Shown here one piece after another: positions 41,855 through 50,852 of a stretch of 64,000 bases of DNA. The stretch covers positions 1 through 64,000 of the forward strand of contig JAFIFT010000025.1 in assembly GCA_020831865.1 (NCBI GenBank), read 5' to 3'. The translations under genes were made by a program, and so were the position numbers. Source of the stretch: Legionellaceae bacterium. GTDB taxonomy: Bacteria; Pseudomonadota; Gammaproteobacteria; Legionellales; Legionellaceae. The notes beneath the pieces were generated by a model. It was given only the letters and a program-made list of their open reading frames with translations. It did no database searches and was not told where the DNA came from. Numbering within the stretch: the first letter of the stretch is position 1; every line of letters starts with the position of its first letter.

Positions 41855-42357
41855 ATGATGTTATGAGTTGGTTGCGTCAGCAGCGATGGCTGCCCTGGTT
41901 GTTGTCTGTCGTTTTTTTCAGCCTTATTTTGTTGAATATATGGTCTGTAACCTATCTGTCCGTACCCGTGCTGGAAGAGAGTGTCCTGCCGCTGCCGGAG
42001 TCGCCTCAACAGGATAAGGGGGAATTGCTCCGTTCCCTGCAACATCCAGTCTTTGGAGCCTATGTTCCAAAGGTGACCAATGAGGCAGCCATTAGCGCTT
42101 CTACTCTGGACGTGAAGATCGTCGGGATCGTGTACTCTTCGACAGCAGAAGAATCACAGGTTTTGGTTGAGCTGGCTGATGGTGAACAAAAAAGTTTTCA
42201 TGTGGGTGACGTATTGCCGGGCGATGCGCAAATTAAAAAAATTACGCACGATGGCATGCTTATTTGGTATAATAACCGCCTTGAACGAATTGAGCTGTCA
42301 AAAGAGGAGCTAAATTTTAGTCCTCCGGCCGTTCCGATGTCACAGGATTCCCTATGA
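41851..42357 (+). CDS. lspC: Type II secretion system protein C
   Basis: 168 residues: a short cytoplasmic tail, one membrane helix (about 14-33) and a periplasmic GspC homology region (DVKIVGIVYSSTAEESQVLV...FHVGDVLPGDAQIKKI...RLERIELSKEELN). GspC links the inner-membrane platform to the GspD secretin. There is no PDZ domain, and the length is short but usual for stand-alone LspC proteins. It overlaps the FAD oxidase upstream and the Sel1 lipoprotein downstream by ATGA. Other T2SS genes are not in the window. Confidence 0.87.
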   Translation: MNDVMSWLRQQRWLPWLLSVVFFSLILLNIWSVTYLSVPVLEESVLPLPESPQQDKGELLRSLQHPVFGAYVPKVTNEAAISASTLDVKIVGIVYSSTAEESQVLVELADGEQKSFHVGDVLPGDAQIKKITHDGMLIWYNNRLERIELSKEELNFSPPAVPMSQDSL

Positions 42358-42680
42358 AGCAGAAGAGTATTGCATATCTGTGTTTGTTTTGTGTGTGCCT
42401 GAGCTTAACAGCCTGTTTTAATCGTCTTAACCTGCGGGAGGGAATCATCAGCTTTCAGCATCAGGATTATCGTCAGGCCTTTATTCGGCTGATGCCTGAA
42501 GCGGAAAAAGGACAGCCTGACGCACAATATGCTGTAGGTTATATGTACTATTATGGGCAGGGCGTTGTTGAAGACCGCCAAAAAGCGGTTTACTGGATTT
42601 CCTTGGCGGCAAAAAATGGTCAGCCCGATGCGAATAAGGCAATGAGCCTGCTAAAAAAACCCGGTAGCGGGTCTAGATGA
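42354..42680 (+). CDS. Sel1-repeat lipoprotein
   Basis: 108 residues. The lipobox LTAC (Cys21) ends the signal peptide. Two or so Sel1-like/TPR units follow (DYRQAFIRLMPEAEKGQPDA and YAVGYMYYYGQGVVEDRQKA). Sel1 proteins mediate protein contacts; several Legionella Sel1 proteins affect host entry and trafficking. Translationally coupled to lspC through ATGA, so it might assist type II secretion. It overlaps the convergent antiporter gene by 8 bp. Confidence 0.85.
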   Translation: MKQKSIAYLCLFCVCLSLTACFNRLNLREGIISFQHQDYRQAFIRLMPEAEKGQPDAQYAVGYMYYYGQGVVEDRQKAVYWISLAAKNGQPDANKAMSLLKKPGSGSR

Positions 42681-43635
42681 TCGCATCCAGCGTTAATCCC
42701 ACGATATAAGACACATAAATCAGAATTAAAAATCCACCTTGATAACGTGACATGCTTTTTTTACGGGTCATGTTCATCCACCACAGAATCATGGTAATCA
42801 CAAACATAATGGGAACATCACGCCACAAGATGCTGTTATTCATGGGTGCAGGATGGATGATGGCCGGAAAGGCAATAACTGCAAGCAGATTGAATATATT
42901 AGAGCCCAGAATATTGCCAATTGCAATATCGTCGGCTCCTTTGGCCGCTGCGACCAGTGAGGTAACCAGCTCTGGTAGACTGGTACCTATCGCCAGAATC
43001 GTCAGGCCAATGACTAACTCGCTTACCCCTAGCATCCGGGCGATACTGGCACTGCTGCTCACCACATAGTGACTGCCCAAGGGCAGCAAGATCATACCGC
43101 TTAACAGTGCGATATAGTAGAAACTCAGTGGACGGGTTTTTATTTTCTTTTCCTGAAACTCTGATGTCATGCTATGCGCATGGCTATCACGGCGGCTGTG
43201 GTAGACCAGATATATCATAACCCCGAGGCAGGCCAGCAGCAAAAGTACCCCATCAATGACCCCAAGATAGCCATCAATAATTAATAAAAAGGTAAACAAC
43301 ATCACAATAAACAATAAAGGGTATTCCCGTCGTAACAGCGAGCTATTGATGCGTATCGGGCGAATGACGGTTGAGATACCAAGTACCAGCCCAATATTTG
43401 CGATATTGGAACCAATGGCGTTCCCGAGGGCGAGATCAGGCATTCCCGCCAGAGAGGCCTGGATAGCAACCATAATTTCAGGCGCCGAGGTTCCCAGTGC
43501 GACCAGGGTAAACCCTATCAGCAAAGGGGACAGTTTATAATAGCAGGCAAGGCCACTGGCTCCCAAAACCAGACGCTGGGCGGCCCAGAGCAGGACAATA
43601 AAGCTGACGGTTAGTATTAGTAGTTGGACAATCAT
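42673..43635 (-). CDS. CaCA-family Na+/Ca2+ antiporter (YrbG-like)
   Basis: 320 residues, about ten membrane helices, with the two inverted alpha-repeats of the Ca2+:cation antiporter family: VALGTSAPEIMVAIQAS near 45 and AIGTSLPELVTSLVAAAKG near 205, plus GNAIGSNIANIG and GNILGSNIFNLL. ATG at 43635 is chosen because GAGGG is just upstream. Predicted to exchange Ca2+ for Na+ or H+ at the inner membrane. Monocistronic. Confidence 0.92.
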   Translation of the reverse strand: MIVQLLILTVSFIVLLWAAQRLVLGASGLACYYKLSPLLIGFTLVALGTSAPEIMVAIQASLAGMPDLALGNAIGSNIANIGLVLGISTVIRPIRINSSLLRREYPLLFIVMLFTFLLIIDGYLGVIDGVLLLLACLGVMIYLVYHSRRDSHAHSMTSEFQEKKIKTRPLSFYYIALLSGMILLPLGSHYVVSSSASIARMLGVSELVIGLTILAIGTSLPELVTSLVAAAKGADDIAIGNILGSNIFNLLAVIAFPAIIHPAPMNNSILWRDVPIMFVITMILWWMNMTRKKSMSRYQGGFLILIYVSYIVGLTLDAII

Positions 43636-43892
43636 TACACCCTCATTCAAACACACATTGGTGAATTTAATTTTTTTGCCGATTAAGCGGGTTCACGAAT
43701 GATAAATCAATCACGCCATCAGCGATCAAGCTGTGTCGACGAACCGGTGGAGATTCAATTCTAACCGATGCCAGACCTAAAGCCAACTGACTGAGGGTAT
43801 CGCGGCTTCAGCATAATTTTTTGGTTGAAGAAAATCGGTTTTGTGCCTAAAATTCCTGACGATTCCTCCTCAATACAGGTTAAGCAGAAATA

Positions 43893-44276
43893 ATGTACAG
43901 ACGAATGCTCAAATCAAAGATACATCGTGCTTGTGTTACGCATGCGGATTTGGAGTATGAGGGCAGTATCACGATTGCGCCTGAATTACTGGCCATGGCC
44001 GATATCTTACCCCATGAAGCGGTTCAAATCTGGAATGTGACCGCTGGAACGCGCTTTGAAACCTACGCTATTGAAGGGGCGCCACAGTCGACGGCTATCT
44101 GCGTCAATGGTGCGGCGGCTCATTTAGTCACACCAGGAGATATTATCATTATCGCCTCTTTTATTCAGTTGCCTGAGGAACAGTGTCCTGCGCACAGGCC
44201 TACGGTTGTGTTTGTGGATGTGAAAAATCGGGTCCGGGAAATTCGCCCGGAGAGGATTAGCGTGACCGCAAGTTGA
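43893..44276 (+). CDS. panD: Aspartate 1-decarboxylase
   Basis: PanD makes beta-alanine for pantothenate and CoA. It is a pyruvoyl enzyme; the self-cleavage site G24-S25 lies in [11 protein letters not shown], exactly at the family position. Arg54 region ([11 protein letters not shown]) and the NGAAAHL block are present. The length of 127 aa is normal. No panB/panC nearby. Confidence 0.97.
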   Translation: MYRRMLKSKIHRACVTHADLEYEGSITIAPELLAMADILPHEAVQIWNVTAGTRFETYAIEGAPQSTAICVNGAAAHLVTPGDIIIIASFIQLPEEQCPAHRPTVVFVDVKNRVREIRPERISVTAS

Positions 44277-44585
44277 CTGATAGCTCGTACAAATGTTTTG
44301 GCATCAGAGCAATAGCCTGGACTGTGGTTATAGGATAAACGTGGCTACATTTTGAGTGCTTAAAATCTCATTTTTGTCTGCCTGGCGTGCTTTATGCACG
44401 GTATCCACATGATCCTGGATGACCGTGTGTTTTTTTGATCGACTGGTTAAATATTAAAATGGTTTTTTAGTTAATATAGGATGATTTTGCCCTGTAGAGG
44501 CGTTTACCCTGTCTGGGGTTACGGGTGATTGGTCAGGGCGTGGTGAAAAGGGTATGATGAGATATCGACTACACAAGGCTGCCTA
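44277..44585. other. Intergenic region with a repeat-like hairpin
   Basis: 309 bp between panD and the glutathione peroxidase gene. CGTGC/TTTAT/GCACG at 44386-44400 followed by TATCCACATGATCCTGGAT is a shorter relative of the repeats at 11948-12219. An AT-rich part (44450-44490) may hold the promoter for the downstream gene. Confidence 0.5.
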
Positions 44586-45149
44586 ATGATTTATAAAATA
44601 ATGACTCTCCTATGGACGGGGCTTTTCGCCACGTTTTTCATCCCTGCGGCCGATGGGTGTGCAGGCAGCGTTTACGATTATCACTTTACCAGTCTTTATG
44701 GCAAAAAAATGCCCTTGTCTGATTATCAGGGTAAGGTGATTTTGCTGGTGAATACGGCGTCTAAATGTGGTTTTACGCCGCAATATAAAAACCTGCAAGC
44801 CTTATACCAGCGATATCAGGAGCAGGGATTAGTGGTCATTGCGGTTCCATCAGGTGATTTTGGTGATCAGGAGTTTAGCGATTCGCTGGCGATTGAAAAT
44901 TTTACGCAAGCACATTATGCGATTCGCTTCCCGATTACCGAACGCAATCATGTGAAGGGGACATCAGCGCATCCTTTCTATCAATGGGCCAAAAAGGAGC
45001 TAGGCTATCAAGCGGTGCCAAAATGGAATTTCCACAAGCTGCTGGTGGACAGGCAGGGCAAGCTGGTAGCTGCCTTTAACAGCTTGCAAGACCCCTTGTC
45101 AGACGCTGTGGTGGAGCGTATTGAGGTTGAACTGCAAAAGCCCCAGTAG
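44586..45149 (+). CDS. Exported glutathione peroxidase family protein
   Basis: 187 residues. An N-terminal hydrophobic stretch (about 5-22, ending PAADGC) looks like a signal peptide, so the enzyme should act in the periplasm. The active-site Cys61 is in NTASKCGFTPQYK, Gln95 in DFGDQEF, and the Trp/Asn pair in VPKWNFHKLLVD. The usual PCNQF loop is PSGDF, lacking its cysteine. It reduces peroxides with thiols such as thioredoxin or glutathione. It precedes the cysteine-leader/transporter unit by about 180 bp. Confidence 0.9.
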   Translation: MIYKIMTLLWTGLFATFFIPAADGCAGSVYDYHFTSLYGKKMPLSDYQGKVILLVNTASKCGFTPQYKNLQALYQRYQEQGLVVIAVPSGDFGDQEFSDSLAIENFTQAHYAIRFPITERNHVKGTSAHPFYQWAKKELGYQAVPKWNFHKLLVDRQGKLVAAFNSLQDPLSDAVVERIEVELQKPQ

Positions 45150-45265
45150 TTTTTCAGCTCCTGGAGAGCGGTGAGCGTTGCCAGCAATGAGCGTCGTAAC
45201 GAGCTCGTTGCCAAAAGTGCGTCGAATGACAGCCGCTGTTCTAATGGCCTGCCCTGTTGCCTCTT

Positions 45266-45295
45266 TTGTTTAGTAAAGAAATGTGTTATTATGAT
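45266..45295 (+). promoter_or_regulatory. Sigma-70 promoter for the poly-Cys leader and transporter
   Basis: TTGTTT (45266-45271) and TATGAT (45290-45295) are separated by 18 nt. Transcription would begin near 45302, about 24 nt before the leader ATG. The element is inside an AT-rich patch and no competing promoter is apparent between here and the transporter. Confidence 0.6.
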
Positions 45296-45325
45296 TTTTT
45301 TTTACGCAGATAATGAGAGAAGTAC

Positions 45326-45412
45326 ATGATGTTCATCCGGCAATCTTCATTTTCGCTGCCCCTGTCGTCCTCTACTGACCTATGGTCTTGTTGCTGTTGT
45401 TGCTGCCTTTGA
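45326..45412 (+). CDS. Leader peptide with six consecutive cysteine codons
   Basis: A 28-codon frame from ATG at 45326 (a second ATG is at 45329) to TGA at 45410-45412. GAGAGAAG at 45315-45322 is a suitable Shine-Dalgarno, best spaced for the second ATG. The peptide is Ser/Leu-rich and ends in WSCCCCCCL: six Cys codons (TGT TGC TGT TGT TGC TGC, 45389-45406), then Leu and stop. It ends 48 bp before the transporter start. Runs of a regulated amino acid at the end of a short leader are the hallmark of attenuation leaders (compare trp, his and leu leaders). Poly-Cys leader frames acting as cysteine-responsive attenuators are known in mycobacteria. That this is translated and stalls at low Cys-tRNA is inference. 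Confidence 0.8.
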   Translation: MMFIRQSSFSLPLSSSTDLWSCCCCCCL

Positions 45413-45452
45413 ATCTCCCCCCTTTGTCATAGATTGTCAAACAACAACAGGA
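45394..45452 (+). promoter_or_regulatory. Predicted RNA pairing of the Cys codon run with the transporter's ribosome-binding site
   Basis: CTGTTGTTG (45394-45402), within the Cys codons, is a perfect reverse complement of CAACAACAG (45442-45450), which overlaps the Shine-Dalgarno CAGGA (45448-45452) of the transporter ATG at 45461. A ribosome waiting at the Cys codons would cover the 5' arm and free the ribosome-binding site; a ribosome that finishes and leaves would let the 9-bp stem form. CCTGT at 45361-45365 can also pair with ACAGG (45447-45451). There is no U-tract terminator in the gap, so control would be translational. Stability is moderate (4 GC, 5 AU pairs). Confidence 0.6.
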
Positions 45453-45460
45453 TTTAAATT

Positions 45461-46717
45461 ATGTGCGCTCAAACGGCTACCCCTTCTTTTGGTTGGACTT
45501 CTCCTCTTGCCCTGTATACTCTGATGATAGGCTTGGGCCTGCTGGCAGGGTATTCGGACAGTGTCCTCTTGCATACCACCGCCCAATTGATCAGCGATGT
45601 ATTTGTCAAGTTATTCAAGTGCATCAGTCTGCCCGTCATAGCCTTATCAATTATTGTCACGTTGTCGAACTATCGACGCGATGGATCGATGCAATTTATC
45701 TGGCAAAGAACCATGCTGTATACTTTTGGTACGACTTTTGTCGCCGCATCTGTCAGTTTTATCTTATATTTGTTGATTGCACCGGAGTCGATCCACAGTG
45801 GTGCACCGATAGCGGCCGAACCACTGATGAGCCAGCATAGCTATCTTGATTATGTTACAAATATTGTGCCGGCTTCGTTTCTGACGCCTTTTATTGAACA
45901 CCAGGTGATGAGTGTCTTGCTGTTATCCCTGCTGCTTGGTTTTGCGATACCGCATATACCGGATGAGAAAGGGCGCGAGGCTTTGATTCGTTTCTTTAAG
46001 GGCAGTCATGGTCTGGTGATGGTGTTGACCCAATGGTTAATTCGCATTATACCGCTGGCCTTGTTTGGTTTTATTGGCACCACGGTCACTGAATTACGTG
46101 CCGATAGCGCCGTGTATGGCATCATGCAATATTTGGCGGTTATTGTCCTGGCGAATGTGGTACAAGGTTTTATCATTTTACCTCTGTGGTTAAAGCGGCA
46201 TGGCATCGCACCCTACCAAGCGCTTCGCAAAATGATGCCGGCCTTGTCCTTGGCCTTTTTTACAAAGTCCTCCGTGGGTACGTTACCGGTGACGATGGAC
46301 ACCATTGAGCGAAATCTTGGCGTCCGTCCGTCGATCAGCCGATTTATCCTGCCATTGTGCACCAGTCTGAATATGAACGGTTGTGCGGCCTTTATTTTTA
46401 CAACCGTTATCTATCTGATGCAAAATCATGGTATCAGTATTACGGTTCCCATGATGATGCTCTGGGTTTTTATTGCGGTCATTGCCGCGATTGGAAACGC
46501 TGGCGTGCCCATGGGCTGTTTTTTTCTGAGCGCCAGCTTGTTATCCGGTATGGATGTGCCGATTAAACTGATGAGTATTATTCTGCCTTTTTACAGTGTC
46601 ATCGATATGCTGGAAACCGCGGTTAATGTCTGGTCAGATGCCTGTGTGACCAAGGTGGTGGATCAATCCTTGCAGGATACCAGCCTGGCGGTGGAAACGC
46701 TGGGAGAGGCGATTTAA
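45461..46717 (+). CDS. DAACS-family amino-acid:cation symporter, candidate cystine/cysteine importer
   Basis: 418 residues, sodium:dicarboxylate symporter fold. HP1 has TKSSVGTLPVTMD (268-280), TM7 has NMNGCAA (304-310; canonical NMDGT), and TM8 has DMLETAVNVWSD (382-393; archaeal GltPh has DMGRTMVNVTGD). By this alignment the Arg that binds an acidic side-chain carboxylate in glutamate/aspartate transporters is Glu385, and the preceding Asp (D390 in GltPh) is Tyr. An acidic substrate is thus unlikely; a second amino group, as in cystine, would fit Glu. E. coli TcyP, an L-cystine importer, is in this family. The poly-Cys leader upstream supports cysteine-linked control. Substrate is inference. 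Confidence 0.88.
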   Translation: MCAQTATPSFGWTSPLALYTLMIGLGLLAGYSDSVLLHTTAQLISDVFVKLFKCISLPVIALSIIVTLSNYRRDGSMQFIWQRTMLYTFGTTFVAASVSFILYLLIAPESIHSGAPIAAEPLMSQHSYLDYVTNIVPASFLTPFIEHQVMSVLLLSLLLGFAIPHIPDEKGREALIRFFKGSHGLVMVLTQWLIRIIPLALFGFIGTTVTELRADSAVYGIMQYLAVIVLANVVQGFIILPLWLKRHGIAPYQALRKMMPALSLAFFTKSSVGTLPVTMDTIERNLGVRPSISRFILPLCTSLNMNGCAAFIFTTVIYLMQNHGISITVPMMMLWVFIAVIAAIGNAGVPMGCFFLSASLLSGMDVPIKLMSIILPFYSVIDMLETAVNVWSDACVTKVVDQSLQDTSLAVETLGEAI

Positions 46718-46732
46718 GCACAGTGTGCTGCC

Positions 46733-47866
46733 CTAGCGCACTAACAGTTGTTTGCAGAGGCGGAGATAAATGGTTTCGAGCGTTGCCAAATCTGACAGAC
46801 TCACCCACTCATTGACCTGGTGAATGCTGGCGTTCACCGGGCCAAGCTCGATAACCTCCACGCCATAGGGGGCGATAAAACGTCCGTCGGAGGTACCGCC
46901 GCTGGTGGAGAGCTCCGGAGCGTAGCCGCACGTATCGGTAATGGCCTGAATGGCCGCGTCCAGTAGCTGGCCTTGTTCGGTCAAAAACGGCAGACCATTG
47001 AGACGCCATTGGATTTCAGGTTGTAATTGATGTCGCTGCAAGCAGCTCAGTACCTGTTCTTTTAAGCCGCCCTCGGTCTGTTCGGGCGAGAAGCGAAAAT
47101 TAAACTGCATCGTTAATTCCCCGGGAATGACATTGCCGGCATGACCGCCACTACTGAGTTGAGTGATTTGAAGGCTGGTGGGTGGAAACCACTGATTTCC
47201 TTCATCCCAGCGTCTTGCCGTGAGTTCCGCTAAGGCCGGAGCCAGCCGATGGATAGGGTTGTCTGCTAAATGGGGGTAGGCGACATGGCCTTGTTTACCT
47301 TGCAGGAAAAGATTGGCGGTTAGTGAGCCGCGCCGGCCAATTTTAATGACATCACCGATCTGACTCGTGCTGGAGGGCTCACCCACCACACAATAATCAA
47401 TTTTAACGCCTTGCTCGCTGAGCTTGTGCATAACCAGCGGCGTTCCCAATGCATAATCATCGCCTTCTTCCGCACTGGTAATCAGAAAGCCAAGGCTGCC
47501 ATGAAAGGCGGGATATTGGTGGATAAAACGCTCGGCCATCCGAAGCATACAAGCCAGGCTGCCTTTCATATCGGCAACGCCCCGCCCATAGACCCGGTCA
47601 TCGGTACGATGCAGTTGAAACGGATCAGATTGCCATTGGTGTCGATCACCGACGGGTACTACATCCGTATGGCCGGCAAAAACCAGAAGAGGAGATTGTT
47701 CACCCCATCGGGCAAAGAAATTGCGCACCGGAGGCGCATCGATGCTTTGACAGCGGAATCCAAGCTGTTCCAGCTGCTGGATCATAAACGCATTGCAGCC
47801 GGCATCACTGGGGGTTATCGACGCAAAGGATACCAGTTTTTCCAGCAGTGCTTCCAGGCCCATCAT
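46733..47866 (-). CDS. dapE: Succinyl-diaminopimelate desuccinylase
   Basis: A di-zinc M20-family hydrolase releasing LL-diaminopimelate for lysine and peptidoglycan synthesis. Metal-site motifs are [15 protein letters not shown] and [26 protein letters not shown] for the catalytic Glu, and [12 protein letters not shown] near the C-terminus. The length of 377 aa is normal. It overlaps dapD by 4 bp (ATGA). The lysine branch also includes lysC at 58006. Confidence 0.96.
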   Translation of the reverse strand: MMGLEALLEKLVSFASITPSDAGCNAFMIQQLEQLGFRCQSIDAPPVRNFFARWGEQSPLLVFAGHTDVVPVGDRHQWQSDPFQLHRTDDRVYGRGVADMKGSLACMLRMAERFIHQYPAFHGSLGFLITSAEEGDDYALGTPLVMHKLSEQGVKIDYCVVGEPSSTSQIGDVIKIGRRGSLTANLFLQGKQGHVAYPHLADNPIHRLAPALAELTARRWDEGNQWFPPTSLQITQLSSGGHAGNVIPGELTMQFNFRFSPEQTEGGLKEQVLSCLQRHQLQPEIQWRLNGLPFLTEQGQLLDAAIQAITDTCGYAPELSTSGGTSDGRFIAPYGVEVIELGPVNASIHQVNEWVSLSDLATLETIYLRLCKQLLVR

Positions 47867-48687
47867 GCGGAGTCTCGTAACAGTTCGTTAATACTGACTT
47901 TGGCGCGGGTTTTTTCATCAACTTGTTTGACAATCACCGCGCAATATAAACTGTAACTGCCGTCTTTTGAAGGCAGATTACCGGGTACAACAACGGAGCC
48001 AGCCGGTATCCGTCCATAGCTTATTTCACCGGTCATCCGATTATAGATACGCGTACTTTGTCCCAGAAAAACGCCCATGGAAAGTACCGAATTTTTTTCC
48101 ACAATGACGCCTTCCACCACTTCCGAACGCGCACCAATAAAGCAATTATCTTCTATGATAGTGGGATTGGCCTGCAAGGGTTCCAGGACGCCACCAATTC
48201 CCGCACCACCAGAGAGATGGACATTTTTACCAATTTGTGCGCAGGAGCCAACGGTGGCCCAGGTATCCACCATGACCCCTTCATCGATATAGGCGCCAAT
48301 ATTGACATAAGACGGCATCAATACGGTATTTTTGGCAATATAGGCTCCATGTCGGGCGATCGCATGTGGTACCACCCGTACCCCCTGCGCTTGAAAATCG
48401 TCTGCGGAAAGCCCCTGGTATTTCAGGGGAACTTTATCATAAAACTGGCCAAATCCTGCGTTGATGAGTTGATTGTCCTGCAGGCGAAAGGAAAGTAAAA
48501 CCGCTTTTTTCAGCCATTGATGGGTGATCCATTGGCCATCTTTTGGTTCAGCGACGCGCAGCGTTCCTTGATTAAGTTCTGCCAGAATCTCTGCAACGGC
48601 AGCTTTCAAATCGGCATCGGCGCTCGCCGGATGTAATTGTGCGCGCTGTTCAAAGGCCTGTTCTATTATGTGTTGCAGGGGGTGCAT
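47863..48687 (-). CDS. dapD: Tetrahydrodipicolinate N-succinyltransferase
   Basis: Left-handed beta-helix acyltransferase that succinylates tetrahydrodipicolinate. The hexapeptide-repeat core is visible in [20 protein letters not shown] and [13 protein letters not shown], typical of DapD. The length of 274 aa is normal. It is upstream of dapE in the same operon and follows the acyltransferase gene by 9 bp. Confidence 0.97.
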   Translation of the reverse strand: MHPLQHIIEQAFEQRAQLHPASADADLKAAVAEILAELNQGTLRVAEPKDGQWITHQWLKKAVLLSFRLQDNQLINAGFGQFYDKVPLKYQGLSADDFQAQGVRVVPHAIARHGAYIAKNTVLMPSYVNIGAYIDEGVMVDTWATVGSCAQIGKNVHLSGGAGIGGVLEPLQANPTIIEDNCFIGARSEVVEGVIVEKNSVLSMGVFLGQSTRIYNRMTGEISYGRIPAGSVVVPGNLPSKDGSYSLYCAVIVKQVDEKTRAKVSINELLRDSA

Positions 48688-48696
48688 AAAGACTCC

Positions 48697-49602
48697 TTAT
48701 GAGGTTAACTGTTTCATGCGGGCAATGAGTTGATCTTTCTCCAGCCATTGCTGGTTGAGCCATTCACGAAAAGCTTTTTGTTCTGTTTCTGCTGCGAGCA
48801 GATCCGCTTGCAGAAAACGGGGGGGGATGGGAATGCGGCGGATTTTGATGTGAACGGCATGAATGCGTCGGCACAAGAAATCCCACAGGGAGTTTTTATG
48901 CTCAGGATAGATAATGGTCACATCCAGTATGCTGTCAATCTGTTGTCCCATGGTCGTTAAAACATAACTAATACCGCCGGCTTTGGGTTTTAAGAGATTC
49001 TGATAGGGGGACTGCTGTTTTGCATGTTTGATGGGGCTAAAACGGGTACCTTCCACAAAATTAATGATAGTGGTAGGGGCTCGCTTGAAGCGTTCAACTG
49101 ACTTATGGGTGGCTTGTAAGTCTTTATGGCGTTTGTGGGGATTTTTGGCTAACTGTTCCCGGGAATAACGCTTCATGAAGGGGCAGCCCATTGCCCACCA
49201 GGCAAAGCCCAGCAGGGGAACCCATTTTAATTGATCCTTGATAAAAAATTTTAATACGGGGATCTTGCGGTTAAAGATTTTCTGCAAAATTACGATATCG
49301 AGCCAGCTTTGATGGTTCGCTGTGATCAGATACCAGGTATCACGCCGTAAATGACTCAATCCGCTGATCTGCCAGTCAATATTTTGGGTATGTTGAATAA
49401 AAAAATTATTAATACCGGTCCAAAAACTGGCAATGGCATCCACCATTCGTGTGCACTGTGTTTGCCATCCTTTATGCGGAATCAGCTTGAGCAGTCCGAT
49501 ACATAAAATAGGCATAAAGCAGAGCAGCGTGGATACTATCAGAATCAATAGACAGAGTATTGCCCAAACCTGACCGCCATTATCTGGTGAAACTTTAGTC
49601 AT
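48697..49602 (-). CDS. PlsC-like acyltransferase (YihG-type)
   Basis: 301 residues with an N-terminal membrane helix (about 12-40, AILCLLILIVSTLLCFMPIL). The acyltransferase H-x4-D motif is NHQSWLD, followed by WWAMGCPFMKRY and the FVEGTRFS motif. This fits the YihG/PlsC-like family that acylates lysophosphatidic acid or similar lipids. ATG at 49602 is supported by GGGAG six bases upstream and starts 8 bp inside the upstream cystathionine-enzyme gene. The order on the minus strand is cystathionine enzyme, acyltransferase, dapD, dapE, apparently one operon. Confidence 0.9.
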   Translation of the reverse strand: MTKVSPDNGGQVWAILCLLILIVSTLLCFMPILCIGLLKLIPHKGWQTQCTRMVDAIASFWTGINNFFIQHTQNIDWQISGLSHLRRDTWYLITANHQSWLDIVILQKIFNRKIPVLKFFIKDQLKWVPLLGFAWWAMGCPFMKRYSREQLAKNPHKRHKDLQATHKSVERFKRAPTTIINFVEGTRFSPIKHAKQQSPYQNLLKPKAGGISYVLTTMGQQIDSILDVTIIYPEHKNSLWDFLCRRIHAVHIKIRRIPIPPRFLQADLLAAETEQKAFREWLNQQWLEKDQLIARMKQLTS

Positions 49603-50758
49603 GAATGGCTCCCAATGCGTTTGCGAGATCCGCAATTAAGTCATCACGGTGTTCGATACCGACCGATAAACGGATGAAATTATCCACAATGCCCGATTCC
49701 TCCCGTTGTGCTTTGGGAATGGAGGCGTGGGTCATGATGGCCGGATGTTCAATCAAACTCTCAACTCCCCCGAGACTCTCTGCCAGGGTGAAGAGTTGGC
49801 AGGCCGATAAAAATTGTTGTGTGCCTGTGAGATTGGTTTTTAAGGTGCAAGAGAGCATGCCACCAAAACCGCGCATTTGTTGGCGCGCCAATTGATGCTG
49901 CGGATGGCTTGCCAAACCGGGGTAGATCACGCTTTCAACTTTGGGGTGCGCGGCCAGCCATTGGGCAATGGCCAGAGCGTTCTCGCTGTGTCGCTCCATA
50001 CGCAAGGACAGGGTTTTCAGGCTGCGCAGAATGAGAAAACTGTCAAAAGGGCCCGCTACCGCACCGCAGGAATTTTGTAAAAACGCAATGTGTTGCGCCA
50101 GCTCGGGCTGATCACCTACGACCACCAGGCCACTGACCACGTCTGAATGGCCATTGAGGTATTTGGTGGCAGAATGCAGCACGATATCTACACCGTATTC
50201 GAGGGGTTTCTGTAAAAAGGGGGTGGCAAAGGTATTATCAGCCACGGTCAGTAATTGATGTTTTTTGGCAATGGCGGTGATAGCGCTCAGATCGACCAGT
50301 CTGAGCATGGGATTGGAAGGCGATTCCAGCCAGATGAGGCGTGTATTGGGACGTATGGCCCGCTCGATATTTTCGGGGCGCGTCATATCAACAAAGCTAA
50401 AGCTCAGTCGATTGGTGCGTGTTTTCACTTTATCAAACAGTCGCCAGGTTCCCCCATATAAATCATCCATCGCAATCACGTGGCTGCCTGCGTCGAGGAG
50501 GTCAATAATGGTATTGACGGCAGCCATGCCGGAGGCGAAGGCGTATCCGGATTGGCCGCCTTCCAGTGCGGCAATACAGTCTTCCAGGGCTTTGCGTGTG
50601 GGATTATGGGTGCGGGAGTATTCAAACCCCTGATGTACACCAGGAGCCGTCTGGCGGTACGTTGATGTGGCATAAATGGGGGTCATGACCGCACCGGTTG
50701 CCGGGCATGGTGCTTGTCCTGCGTGGATGGCGAGGGTCTCAAATTGGGTTTTTGACAT
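49595..50758 (-). CDS. Cystathionine gamma-lyase/synthase family PLP enzyme
   Basis: 387 residues. The PLP lysine is in [32 protein letters not shown] and [21 protein letters not shown] are further family blocks. In the last block a Glu stands where the human cystathionine gamma-lyase has E339, which favours gamma-lyase (cystathionine to cysteine) over gamma-synthase (MetB). This is a weak inference. It starts a minus-strand operon with the acyltransferase, dapD and dapE. Its product links to the cysteine theme of the nearby leader/transporter. Confidence 0.88.
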   Translation of the reverse strand: MSKTQFETLAIHAGQAPCPATGAVMTPIYATSTYRQTAPGVHQGFEYSRTHNPTRKALEDCIAALEGGQSGYAFASGMAAVNTIIDLLDAGSHVIAMDDLYGGTWRLFDKVKTRTNRLSFSFVDMTRPENIERAIRPNTRLIWLESPSNPMLRLVDLSAITAIAKKHQLLTVADNTFATPFLQKPLEYGVDIVLHSATKYLNGHSDVVSGLVVVGDQPELAQHIAFLQNSCGAVAGPFDSFLILRSLKTLSLRMERHSENALAIAQWLAAHPKVESVIYPGLASHPQHQLARQQMRGFGGMLSCTLKTNLTGTQQFLSACQLFTLAESLGGVESLIEHPAIMTHASIPKAQREESGIVDNFIRLSVGIEHRDDLIADLANALGAIHD

Positions 50759-50852
50759 ATTGACAGATCCTTACTTCCTGAAAAAAGATGCTTTGGTCAA
50801 GACAAGCCGAGATGATCATCAGGCCCAACAGGCGTTGATTGTTTTATAAGAT

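Noticed and set aside
45413-45460. Intrinsic terminator between leader and transporter
   Set aside because: No GC-rich stem followed by U residues is present; any attenuation would have to be translational or Rho-dependent.
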